The notes under the pieces: model-generated | Told to the model about the DNA's origin: nothing | Seen by the model: only the letters and a program-made list of their open reading frames with translations | The model's database searches: none | Source of the DNA: an uncultured Oscillospiraceae bacterium | GTDB taxonomy: Bacteria; Bacillota; Clostridia; Oscillospirales; Ruminococcaceae | Length of the DNA: 14,845 nucleotides | Assembly (NCBI GenBank): GCA_910587335.1 | Contig: CAJUMG010000005.1 | Span: 84,581-99,425 of the forward strand | Direction of reading: 5' to 3' | In this document: positions 7,213 to 14,372 of the stretch, piece by piece | Layout of the letters: every line of letters begins with the position of its first letter | Position numbering within the stretch: position 1 is the stretch's first letter | Made by a program: the position numbers and the translations under genes

Positions 7213-9267
7213 ATGAAAGCAGAGGAACTGGTTTTTGTTCTGGACATAGGGACACGCAGCGTAATCGGACTTGTGGGAAAGGCCCATGATGATATGCTGG
7301 AGGTGCTGTGTGTTGAGTCGGCGGAGCACTCTTCCCGCGCGGTGGTGGATGGTCAGATTGAGGATATTGAGCAGACGGCTAAAATTGCCGGAAAGGTCAA
7401 AGCAAAGCTAGAGGACACACTTGGCGTAAAGCTGCATGAGGTCCATGTGGCGGCGGCGGGGCGGGTTCTTCGCACCGAGCGGGTTTCCTGCACAATAGAA
7501 GTGGATGGCGGCCGCCCCATTGGGGAAAAAGAGATGCTGGCACTGGAAACCGCTGCGCTACAAAAAGCTTATGAAAATCTGTCGGAGAATCTTCCGGATG
7601 GTGCGGCTACAAATTTTTGCAGCGTAGGCCATAGTGTAGTTGGCTATCAGTTAGATGGATACGCTTTTTCTACTCTTTTGGGACACAGAGGGCGGCAGGC
7701 TTGTGTAGAGCTTATTGCGACCTTTTTGCCAAATGAAGTCGTAGAAAGCTTGTATACAACTATGTCAATGATGGATTTGTCGATTGCCAGCATGACGCTG
7801 GAGCCCATTGCGGCGATGAATGCGGTTGTTCCAAAGGAACTGCATCTGCTGAATATCGCTCTGGTGGATGTAGGAGCGGGAACCTCGGATATTGCGGTGA
7901 CAGATAAAGGCAGTGTCTGCGGCTACACCATGGTTACTGTAGCGGGCGACGAGATTACCGAATGCGTGATGCAGGAGCTTTTGGTGGATTTTTCTGTAGC
8001 GGAGCAGGTAAAATTTGCTATTGGCGCTGGAAAAGATACGATTGAATATAAAGACGTGCTGGGGATTCCTTATACAGTGGAACGAAAAGAACTGCTGGAA
8101 CGGCTTATGCCGGCGATTGAGGATTTGGCGCGCCGGATTGCAGAAGGAATTTTAAGCATTAACAATGAGCCGCCGAAAGCGGTGTTTATGGTGGGCGGCG
8201 GCAGCCGTACGCCGGATCTTTGCAAATTTGTGGCCAGGGCTCTTTCGGTGGATGAAAAGCGGGTGGCAATTGGCAGCAGCAACTATATGAAACGCCAGAT
8301 TCAGGCGGAGGATAAATATCTAAGCGCTGAATACGCAACACCGGTGGGAATTGCGGTAACGGCCATGCAGTCCGGCTCCGGAGAGGGTTTGACCGTTCAG
8401 GTAAACGGGACGCGTCTACATTTATTAGGCGCCTCTATGACGGTGATGGAAGCTTTGCGGCGGGGCGGATATCAGTATGGACAGATTATGGGACATTCGG
8501 GCAAGAATGTGATATTCGAATACAATGGAGAACGCAGAATCGTAAGGGGAAGCCCCTATACATTGGCGCAAATTCAGGTTAATGGCTCTGTAGCGGGACT
8601 TTCAACGCTTTTGCAGGCAGGAGACAACATTTTGTTTGCACCGGCGTCGGACGGGGAGGATGCGACGCCGCGTCTGCGAGATTTGCCTGACCGCTGGGAG
8701 CCGTTTGAAGTGGAGCTGTTTGGAACGGCGGTTTCGGCTGGCACAGTGGGATGGATTAACGGCGCGCTGGCTGAACCAGATCAAATGATTCAACAGATGG
8801 ATAACGTTACGGTAAAACAGATTGATACGGTAGGTGACCTGCTGGAAATAATGGGCTTTGCTAAACAGGCGCCGGAGCTTATGGTAAACGGAAATCCCTG
8901 TATTGGTCTGGAGCAAAATTTGTTCCCTGGTGATACCATTGCTTTAAAAAACCAAACGACCTCCCAGCCGGTTCCTTCGGTTGTTGAACCGGCCAAGCCC
9001 GCGCCACTGAAAGGCGAAATGCGGGTTCTGTTTAACGGCAAGGACATGGTTCTTGCTCCGCGTGGAGACGGCGAATTTTATCAGTTTTTTCATCTGTTAA
9101 ATTATGTGAATATTGACCCAAATGATCCACATGGGGAGATTGTACTGCTTCGAAACGGATCCCCAGCATCTTATTTAGAGCGCATTCAGGATGGAGACCA
9201 AATTGAGATCCGTTGGTCTGAGGAGGATCTTTCTGAGAGGATACCGCATCTGCCGGAGGAGCTCTAA
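7213..9267 (+). CDS. FtsA/PilM-like actin-fold ATPase with three C-terminal beta-grasp-like repeats
   Basis: The N-terminal 385 residues form an FtsA-family actin-like ATPase: phosphate-1 motif LDIGTRS (D11-G13-T14), an inserted SHS2-type segment (about 75-175), phosphate-2 motif VDVGAGTSD (219-226), and adenosine motif VGGGSRTP (327-334). It has no transmembrane segment and I see no clear amphipathic membrane-anchor helix at the C-terminus, unlike cell-division FtsA. Instead about 290 residues follow with three repeats (roughly 393-478, 498-580, 601-670). Each ends in an NG...L..GD.I pattern: N457-G458 to G470-D471-x-I473, N559-G560 to G573-D574-x-I576, N648-G649 to G661-D662-x-I664. That pattern resembles the end of ThiS/MoaD-type beta-grasp folds. 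Start ATG 7213 follows AAGGTGA. It is last in the YlqG-like/ylqH/pilZ group, not beside ftsZ. Function unknown; scaffolding or positioning is inference. Confidence 0.85.
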   Translation: MKAEELVFVLDIGTRSVIGLVGKAHDDMLEVLCVESAEHSSRAVVDGQIEDIEQTAKIAGKVKAKLEDTLGVKLHEVHVAAAGRVLRTERVSCTIEVDGGRPIGEKEMLALETAALQKAYENLSENLPDGAATNFCSVGHSVVGYQLDGYAFSTLLGHRGRQACVELIATFLPNEVVESLYTTMSMMDLSIASMTLEPIAAMNAVVPKELHLLNIALVDVGAGTSDIAVTDKGSVCGYTMVTVAGDEITECVMQELLVDFSVAEQVKFAIGAGKDTIEYKDVLGIPYTVERKELLERLMPAIEDLARRIAEGILSINNEPPKAVFMVGGGSRTPDLCKFVARALSVDEKRVAIGSSNYMKRQIQAEDKYLSAEYATPVGIAVTAMQSGSGEGLTVQVNGTRLHLLGASMTVMEALRRGGYQYGQIMGHSGKNVIFEYNGERRIVRGSPYTLAQIQVNGSVAGLSTLLQAGDNILFAPASDGEDATPRLRDLPDRWEPFEVELFGTAVSAGTVGWINGALAEPDQMIQQMDNVTVKQIDTVGDLLEIMGFAKQAPELMVNGNPCIGLEQNLFPGDTIALKNQTTSQPVPSVVEPAKPAPLKGEMRVLFNGKDMVLAPRGDGEFYQFFHLLNYVNIDPNDPHGEIVLLRNGSPASYLERIQDGDQIEIRWSEEDLSERIPHLPEEL

Positions 9268-9296
9268 TCTTTGGCCTTATTAAGGCGAGTGGAACA

Positions 9297-9353
9297 AAAA
9301 TAAAAGCAAGAGCGACAAGGTCAGAGGAACCATGATGCTCTTGCTTTTATTTT
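9297..9353. terminator. Bidirectional intrinsic terminator
   Basis: A perfect 17-base inverted repeat pairs 9297-9313 with 9337-9353 around a 23-base loop. The A/T-rich outer arms give a U-rich tail in both directions (TTTTATTTTG on plus, TTTTATTTTTG on minus). It lies between two convergent genes, 29 bases past the FtsA-like stop and 79 bases past the comFB stop, so it can end both operons. The remaining bases of the 9268-9431 gap show nothing else. Confidence 0.9.
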
Positions 9354-9431
9354 GTTTCATTATACAAACTTTCAGTTTTACAAATGAGCTGAGAAAATTT
9401 ATCTTTATGGGATTAGGTACGAAATTTTGGC

Positions 9432-9902
9432 TTAATGCTGCGGATGGTTTTTAACCTGGAGGATTGCTTTGACCAGCGCAGACGAAATCTCTTTGGTATC
9501 ACAGGACTTAATTAAGGCAGGCAGCTGGTCCGGCTCCGCCACCACATAATGGGGCGCCAATGTGTTAAGCGCCAGCGCGGCAACGTCCCGCCGGCATTTA
9601 TCACACCGGCAGCAGTTGAATTTGGAAAAAACTTCGTCCAACCGCTCTACAACTAACTGCTCCATAAGATTGACAAGGACCAGCTCTTTCACCGGATGCA
9701 GCTGTACAGATGGAGCGGCAGTCGCCTGATTGATGCGTTCCTTCAAAAGGGAAAGGCCATTGTCGGCAGGTTCGATATATTCCTCTGAAGGGGGCACCTC
9801 GGTCTGTGCGGACGGTTCCTCTTCTGCTTCTGCAGAAAGACCGGTAGGCATGATGAGATTAAAAATATATTCCTTGTCAAAATCTTTTTTGGAAGCCCCC
9901 AT
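9432..9902 (-). CDS. comFB: ComFB-family protein (late competence/cyclic-dinucleotide receptor family)
   Basis: The C-terminal half (about residues 70-150) matches the ComFB family: KELVLVNLMEQLVVERLDEVFSKF, then the cysteine motif CRCDKC (C98, C100, C103) and the hallmark RRDVAALALNTLAPHYV. The cysteines are expected to bind zinc. In Bacillus, comFB sits in the comF operon just upstream of yvyF-flgM; here it also lies near flgM but on the opposite strand and without comFA or comFC. Recent work on cyanobacteria described ComFB proteins as cyclic-dinucleotide receptors; whether this one binds a nucleotide is inference. Unlike the roughly 100-residue Bacillus protein, it has a 65-residue N-terminal extension: a hydrophobic motif EYIFNLIMPTG (11-21) and a Glu/Ser/Pro-rich linker. 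The ATG follows the parA stop directly (TAAATG), with GGGAGG 8 bases upstream inside parA. Confidence 0.88.
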   Translation of the reverse strand: MGASKKDFDKEYIFNLIMPTGLSAEAEEEPSAQTEVPPSEEYIEPADNGLSLLKERINQATAAPSVQLHPVKELVLVNLMEQLVVERLDEVFSKFNCCRCDKCRRDVAALALNTLAPHYVVAEPDQLPALIKSCDTKEISSALVKAILQVKNHPQH

Positions 9903-10673
9903 TTAGAGCACCTCCCGACTAATCAATTCTTCAACCAATGCGCGGTAATCGCCGACGGCTTTGTTCCGTGGAGAATAGGAAAAAGCATCCTCTCGATGAA
10001 TCTGCGCGTTGGTTACCTCGTTGCTCCGGCGGATCGTCGTATCCAAAAGGGGAATTCCCAGTTTTTGCGCAATGTCCTGAGAAGTTTCACGAATGACCTT
10101 GCTGGCGGTTTCTCGAGAGGCAAAATGGGTCAGAAGAATCCCGGCAGCTTTTAATGAGGGATTGCTTTTTTTGCGTACCTCCTCTAAGGTTCCGTTCAGC
10201 TGAACCAGTCCCTGAAGACTGTAGATGTCCGGCTTGACCGGCATAAGGACTGTATCGGCGGCAGTAAAGGCATTGATGGTCAGAATGCCCAGTGCCGGTG
10301 GAGAATCAATCAAAATATTATCGTACAGATGGAGCACCGGACGCAGACAGCTTTTCAGCAGATATTCCCGCCCTTTTCCGGTAAACTCCAATTCAATGCC
10401 GCTGAGCAACATATTGGAAGGAATTACATCGCACAAAGGGGTATGCTGAATTGTCTGTACAGTCAAAAGCTCTCCCTTCAGTGCATGATAGATGGAATTT
10501 TGCATTTCCAACCGATTGTCTGCCCGTAGGCTGAAAGAAAGATCCCCTTGAGGATCAAAATCGACGCAAAGAACCTGACGCCCAAGTCTGCGAAGACCCA
10601 TTGCCAGTATATTAGTGGTCGTTGTTTTACCAACGCCGCCTTTTTGGTTAGAGACGCAAAGAATCTTTGCCAT
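9903..10673 (-). CDS. ParA/Soj-family ATPase
   Basis: ParA ATPases bind DNA non-specifically as ATP dimers and position cargo such as origins, plasmids or chemosensory arrays. The product (256 residues from the preferred start) has the deviant Walker A QKGGVGKTTT, with the signature lysine two residues before GVGKT, the DFDPQGD segment after strand 2, and Walker B NILIDSPPALG. DPQG rather than the DLGLAN pattern puts it with ParA/Soj, not FlhG/YlxH or MinD. No N-terminal DNA-binding extension and no ParB gene are present in the window, so it looks like an orphan ParA. Two in-frame starts exist: ATG 10679 would be only 3 bases from AAGGAG, while ATG 10673 is 9 bases away and is preferred. It is the first gene of a pair with comFB. 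Its cargo is unknown; flagellar or chemosensory placement is inference. Confidence 0.92.
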   Translation of the reverse strand: MAKILCVSNQKGGVGKTTTTNILAMGLRRLGRQVLCVDFDPQGDLSFSLRADNRLEMQNSIYHALKGELLTVQTIQHTPLCDVIPSNMLLSGIELEFTGKGREYLLKSCLRPVLHLYDNILIDSPPALGILTINAFTAADTVLMPVKPDIYSLQGLVQLNGTLEEVRKKSNPSLKAAGILLTHFASRETASKVIRETSQDIAQKLGIPLLDTTIRRSNEVTNAQIHREDAFSYSPRNKAVGDYRALVEELISREVL

Positions 10674-10717
10674 GGGCATTCACTCCTTATCTATAGTCTC
10701 ATGCAAAACTAAAATCT

Positions 10718-10746
10718 ATTATACAAAAAACAACAGGCGTTTACAA
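10718..10746 (-). promoter_or_regulatory. Sigma-A promoter of parA-comFB
   Basis: On the minus strand TTGTAA (complement of 10741-10746) is followed by exactly 17 bases and a perfect TATAAT (complement of 10718-10723). Transcription should begin near 10710, giving a leader of about 37 bases to the ATG at 10673. This housekeeping promoter suggests expression of parA-comFB independent of the flagellar sigma factor. The facing flgM gene has no equally clear promoter in the shared 10680-10865 gap; CCGATTT at 10755-10761 recalls a flagellar-sigma -10 but has no TAAA at the right distance. Confidence 0.78.
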
Positions 10747-10865
10747 GATTGAATCCGATTTAATTATGAATTTAGACAGCAGGACTTTAGTTTTTTGAAA
10801 GATGGGCGAACAAAGTGATTAAGAAGTTTTATGGTACGAATGATCAGATTGGGGGGATACCTTAT

Positions 10866-11177
10866 ATGAAAATCAATCCAGCAGCGGCTTATCACGTATA
10901 CAGTAAAGCGGCTAAAAGCCCTTATGCTCTCCGTCAGATGGAGCCCCATGTAGAAGAAACGGCAAGAAACGAACATACCGATCAAATTCAGATTAGCCAC
11001 GCGGGAACCCGTAAGGCGGAAATAGATCAACTTACAAAAGCAGTTGCAGCTGAGATCTACGAGCCCACTTCCCCAGAAAAGCTGGAAAGCTTGCGCAGCG
11101 CGATTCAAAATAATGCTTATCATGTCTCGACAAGCGATTTGGCTGAAGCGATGATGCGGCACTGGTTTCTTGCTTAG
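10866..11177 (+). CDS. flgM: FlgM, anti-sigma factor of the flagellar sigma factor
   Basis: FlgM binds the flagellar sigma factor (SigD/FliA) and blocks late gene expression until hook-basal-body completion relieves it. The 103-residue product starts MKINPAAAYHVY, as FlgM proteins of Firmicutes commonly start with a motif resembling MKIN. Its C-terminal helical region carries the family pattern: TRKAEIDQLTKAVAAEIY, then LRSAIQNNAYHVSTSDLAEAMM. The frame is open back to a GTG at 10815, but that start lacks a ribosome site, while the ATG at 10866 has GGGGGG 9 bases upstream. It opens the flgM-flgN-flgK-flgL-yviE block in the standard Firmicutes order. The gene is divergent from parA. Confidence 0.93.
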   Translation: MKINPAAAYHVYSKAAKSPYALRQMEPHVEETARNEHTDQIQISHAGTRKAEIDQLTKAVAAEIYEPTSPEKLESLRSAIQNNAYHVSTSDLAEAMMRHWFLA

Positions 11178-11185
11178 GACAGGAG

Positions 11186-11653
11186 ATGAAATATTTGCAG
11201 TTGGACACATACCGCACTTTTTTGGAAGGATACACCCAGTTTTTGGAGAAAATGGCGGGCGATGAGAAGGAAAAATATGCGGCAATTATCTCATACGATG
11301 TCAAGCGGATCAATCGGGTTGTTTCCAATCAACAGGCACTGAATATGCACCTGGCGAAAATGGAGCAGCAAAGGGAAGAAGAGCAAAGCAAGGCCGGCTT
11401 AGCGGGCCTGAGTTTTCAGCAGATTATGGAACGTTTGGAAGGGCAGGAGCGGGAAACTTTTGACAAGTTGTTCCGCCGGTTTGAACAAGCGTTGTATGAA
11501 ATAAAGTATTTCAACGGGAAGTCAATGTCGTTTGCGCAGGAGGGCTTGCAGTTGCTAGGACTAAGCGATGAGAACAACGCATCTCCTTATGACTCCAGCG
11601 GTAAACACCTAGAAGGAAAACAGGGCGTTCCGTTTTTTGAAACGAAGATTTAG
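11186..11653 (+). CDS. flgN: FlgN-family export chaperone for FlgK and FlgL
   Basis: FlgN proteins bind the hook-filament junction proteins FlgK and FlgL in the cytoplasm and deliver them to the export gate. The 155-residue product is helical and charged throughout, with long coiled-coil-like stretches (about residues 5-75 and 75-110) and a poorly structured C-terminal tail rich in Ser/Gly/Lys. Sequence similarity in this family is low, so the call rests on the helical make-up, size and position between flgM and flgK (the place of Bacillus yvyG/flgN). It begins 8 bases after flgM. The AGGAG directly abuts the ATG at 11186, with a second AGGA 5 bases further up; a TTG at 11195 would have normal spacing, so the exact start is uncertain. 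Confidence 0.85.
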   Translation: MKYLQLDTYRTFLEGYTQFLEKMAGDEKEKYAAIISYDVKRINRVVSNQQALNMHLAKMEQQREEEQSKAGLAGLSFQQIMERLEGQERETFDKLFRRFEQALYEIKYFNGKSMSFAQEGLQLLGLSDENNASPYDSSGKHLEGKQGVPFFETKI

Positions 11654-11668
11654 ATGGAGGGATACCAT
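11654..11668 (+). promoter_or_regulatory. Hairpin with CsrA-like loop over the flgK ribosome site
   Basis: ATGG (11654-11657) pairs with CCAT (11665-11668), and a G-U pair at 11653/11669 can extend it. The 7-base loop AGGGATA presents a GGA and matches the ARGGAU core of the CsrA binding consensus. The hairpin covers part of the Shine-Dalgarno GGAGGG and the first two bases of the TTG start codon. It could lower flgK translation on its own or as a CsrA target; no protein binding can be shown from sequence. Confidence 0.4.
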
Positions 11669-13251
11669 TGTATTTAAGACCAACTTTTTTAGGGTTTGAA
11701 ACAGCCAAACGGGGCCTGACTGTAGCCCAGAAAGGGCTGGATATCGCTGGGCAGAACCTTACAAACTGGGATTCTGTTGGATACACAAGACAGCGGACAA
11801 CACAGGTTGCAATTGCAACGGACTCTTATCGTTCCCGCTACTCTACTGGCCGCGTAGGACTTGCAGGTCAGGGTGTTGACATTACGGGTATCGACCAGAC
11901 GCGTGATGTGTTTTTGGATAAACGCTTCCGGGAGGAAAACAGTGATGTCGGTTATTTCAATCAGTCTTCCAAGATCTTAACCGATATCCAGGCGTCGATT
12001 AACGAATATGATCCCAAGAACGACACAGGATTGCGCTCCTGCATTATGAATATCAACGATGCGCTACAGAATTTTTCTACCAATGCATATTCGGAGACCC
12101 ACGCGAATATTGTGGCGACCGAATTTAAAAATTTGGCGCAGACGTTACAGCAGATCAGCGGTAAGCTGAAAAGCGCTCGTTCTCAGCAGGTATATGATCT
12201 GGATGTTTCCGTACAGGAAGTCAACAAAAAATTACAGCAGATTGCGGGACTAAACCATGCCATTATGGAAAGCATGAGTGGCCAGATAGAGAGCAATTCC
12301 TATTTTGGACCCAACGAGTTGCTGGATGAGCGAAACCAACTGTTGGATGAGCTGTCCCAATATGTAGATTTTGAGTACAGAAGCAATGCTGATGGTACGA
12401 TTACTGTAGATGTGAATGGCCAGACAGTTGTAAGCGGCAGCAAGTACGATCAGCTGTCGATGATGGAAGATGAGGACACAAATGTCGTCAGCGTTCGGTG
12501 GGTGTCCACCAATGAAGCGGCTGACATTCAGTCCGGTTCGGTCAAAGCGCAGATTGACTATCTCAATGGCCGTGGACCAAACCTGAAAAATCCGGGTGAG
12601 AGTGCTGAGCGGGGATTTTTCTATTACCAGGATAAGCTGGACGCTTTTGCGCAATCGATTGTCAATGTGGTCAACAACATTATCCCGGAAGTGGATGAGG
12701 ATGGCAACATTCTGGAGGACGCAGACGGCAACATTGTTTACCGCAAGCTAATGGGTGGTTTGAGCAGCGAGCCGGATGCGGATGGGAAATATCATGTACG
12801 GGACGATATACCGATTACGGCGGATAATCTTTCGATTACCGACCGGCTGAGTACCGATTCGGGATATTTGATTTTCCAAAGAAGCGACGATGGCACGGCA
12901 GACAATGTAAGTAACTATGCTTTGGCTATGTATAATGCAATGTCTGACGGAACACAATTTTTTGATTCCAACGGTGAAGAATTTAAGGGAACGTTTCTGG
13001 ATTATGTAAAAGGCTACGTTACCACACTGGCGGAAGATATCAGCTATCATAATAGCCGGCATACGGCAACATCCACTATTTTAAACACTCTACAGGATAA
13101 CCGTGACGAGGTTTCCGGTGTTGTTGTAGATGAGGAAGTTGCCAACGTTATGCTTTATCAAAAAACACTGTCTGCAGCCTCGAGACTCATGACCGCGATG
13201 GATGAGGCTTTGGATGTAATCATCAACAGAACGGGTCGAGTGGGACTCTAA
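11668..13251 (+). CDS. flgK: FlgK, hook-filament junction protein 1
   Basis: FlgK is exported through the flagellar type III apparatus and forms the first junction zone between hook and filament. The 527-residue product is within the usual range. The N-terminal D0 region shows FLGFETAKRGLTVAQKGLDIAGQNLTN followed by VGYTRQR, the family hallmark. The C-terminal D0 region shows DEEVANVMLYQKTLSAASRLMTAMDEALDVIIN. The middle holds acidic, Gly/Asp-rich surface domains. The start is TTG at 11668: GGAGGG lies 7-8 bases upstream, no ATG is available near the conserved N-terminus, and the encoded YLRPTFLG fits FlgK. It begins 14 bases after the flgN stop. Confidence 0.97.
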   Translation: MYLRPTFLGFETAKRGLTVAQKGLDIAGQNLTNWDSVGYTRQRTTQVAIATDSYRSRYSTGRVGLAGQGVDITGIDQTRDVFLDKRFREENSDVGYFNQSSKILTDIQASINEYDPKNDTGLRSCIMNINDALQNFSTNAYSETHANIVATEFKNLAQTLQQISGKLKSARSQQVYDLDVSVQEVNKKLQQIAGLNHAIMESMSGQIESNSYFGPNELLDERNQLLDELSQYVDFEYRSNADGTITVDVNGQTVVSGSKYDQLSMMEDEDTNVVSVRWVSTNEAADIQSGSVKAQIDYLNGRGPNLKNPGESAERGFFYYQDKLDAFAQSIVNVVNNIIPEVDEDGNILEDADGNIVYRKLMGGLSSEPDADGKYHVRDDIPITADNLSITDRLSTDSGYLIFQRSDDGTADNVSNYALAMYNAMSDGTQFFDSNGEEFKGTFLDYVKGYVTTLAEDISYHNSRHTATSTILNTLQDNRDEVSGVVVDEEVANVMLYQKTLSAASRLMTAMDEALDVIINRTGRVGL

Positions 13252-13279
13252 TATCATTAATATAGAGAAGGGATGATAT
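13251..13279 (+). promoter_or_regulatory. Inverted repeat around the flgL ribosome site
   Basis: ATATCAT at 13251-13257 and ATGATAT at 13273-13279 form a perfect 7-bp stem with a 15-base loop. The motif AGGGATG (13269-13275), a full match to the ARGGAUG part of the CsrA consensus, spans the loop-stem junction and includes the flgL Shine-Dalgarno. The arrangement parallels the hairpin at flgK. The stem is A+T-rich and therefore weak. Confidence 0.35.
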
Positions 13280-13281
13280 AA

Positions 13282-14337
13282 ATGCGGGTTGCGCAGCGAA
13301 TGATCAGCCGCAATTATATGCGACAGTTAAATAATAGCCTGACAAAGCGGGCCGAGAGTCTGGAGCGCGGCGATTCGGGTTTAAAATTTAATAAACTTTC
13401 GGACAATGTTGCCGATGGCAGCCGTGCGATGCATATCCAGGAGGAACGGTACCAGAGCACTCAGCATCTGGAGAATGTCGAGAACCTATATGCGGAGATG
13501 AAATCGGTAGATAGCAATCTTGATTCGATTCATTCGATTTTGCAGTCGGTTCAGGAAAAAGCCCTACAGGCGATGAGCGAGGACTACGGTGCGACCAGCC
13601 GAGAGGTTATCGCGAAGCAAATTGAAAAAAATAAAGAAGAAATTCTTCAGTTTGCCAATGCGCAGTTTGCTGGCAAGTATCTGTTCAGTGGCACCAACAA
13701 CAGTAAGCAGCCTTTTACTGTAAATGAGCAAAGTGGAAAGTTGCAGTTTAACGGTGTGGAAGTTGAAAAGATTTACAAGGATACAGACGGGAAGTATTAT
13801 TACGACGATCCCGCCAACACACCGCCTAAGACGTTGGTTCCAAACAGTGAGGAAATTTATGCGGATATCGGTTTGGAATTGAAAATTTCCGACAGTGCAC
13901 AGGTGGATTCCCGTACTGCATTCCAGGTTTCTTTTTCCGGTTTGGAGATATTAGGATTTGGTGAGCCGATAACGGGCAAGGATGGGACGCCGAATGTGGC
14001 TTCGAACGTTTACGACCTGTTAACGCAGTTACAAAATTCGATTACACCGCCTCTGAAAAAAACAGAAACAGATGATGCATTCCGGCAACTAGTATCTATG
14101 ACTGATCAGGTTGGAATGATGCGGACCGATTTGGGTACTCGTATGAACTTTCTTGAAAGGACCAAATCGGGGTTAGAAGCGGATATTGAAAATATGACTG
14201 GTTTAGAGACGGACTTAATTTCATCGGATCCTGCTCAAGAGGCAATTAAGATGAAAGAGTGTGAGTACTCTTGGCTAGCGATTTTACAGCTGGGAAGCAA
14301 GGTCTTACCTTCCTCTCTGCTTGATTTTATGAACTAA
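13282..14337 (+). CDS. flgL: FlgL, hook-filament junction protein 3
   Basis: FlgL forms the second junction layer, between FlgK and the flagellin filament, and belongs to the flagellin superfamily. The 351-residue product has the N-terminal helical region starting MRVAQRMISRNYMRQLNNSLTK, with the conserved NKLSDNVADGSRAM (FlgL usually S-D-P-x-x-A) and QSVQEKALQAMSEDY. The segment NAQFAGKYLFSGTNNSKQPF is characteristic of FlgL. The C-terminal helical region includes GTRMNFLERTKSGLEADI and AILQLGSKVLPSSLLDFM. The ATG at 13282 follows AAGGGA at 8 bases. It begins 30 bases after flgK and ends 35 bases before yviE. Confidence 0.96.
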   Translation: MRVAQRMISRNYMRQLNNSLTKRAESLERGDSGLKFNKLSDNVADGSRAMHIQEERYQSTQHLENVENLYAEMKSVDSNLDSIHSILQSVQEKALQAMSEDYGATSREVIAKQIEKNKEEILQFANAQFAGKYLFSGTNNSKQPFTVNEQSGKLQFNGVEVEKIYKDTDGKYYYDDPANTPPKTLVPNSEEIYADIGLELKISDSAQVDSRTAFQVSFSGLEILGFGEPITGKDGTPNVASNVYDLLTQLQNSITPPLKKTETDDAFRQLVSMTDQVGMMRTDLGTRMNFLERTKSGLEADIENMTGLETDLISSDPAQEAIKMKECEYSWLAILQLGSKVLPSSLLDFMN

Positions 14338-14372
14338 TGGGGTTTTAGATTTACCAGAAGGAAGGTGTTCTT

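Noticed and set aside
7213..9267. FtsA-like gene as the true cell-division ftsA
   Set aside because: It is about 260 residues longer than typical FtsA, lacks an evident C-terminal membrane-anchor helix, and has no ftsZ neighbour.
9903..10673. ParA-type ATPase as FlhG/YlxH, the flagellar number regulator
   Set aside because: It has the DPQG segment and Walker A context of ParA/Soj rather than the DLGLAN-type segment of FlhG/MinD, and it is not next to flhF.
10740..10865. Flagellar-sigma (SigD) promoter for flgM
   Set aside because: CCGATTT at 10755 resembles part of the -10 element, but no TAAA occurs 14-16 bases upstream, and another candidate near 10805 also lacks a -35.
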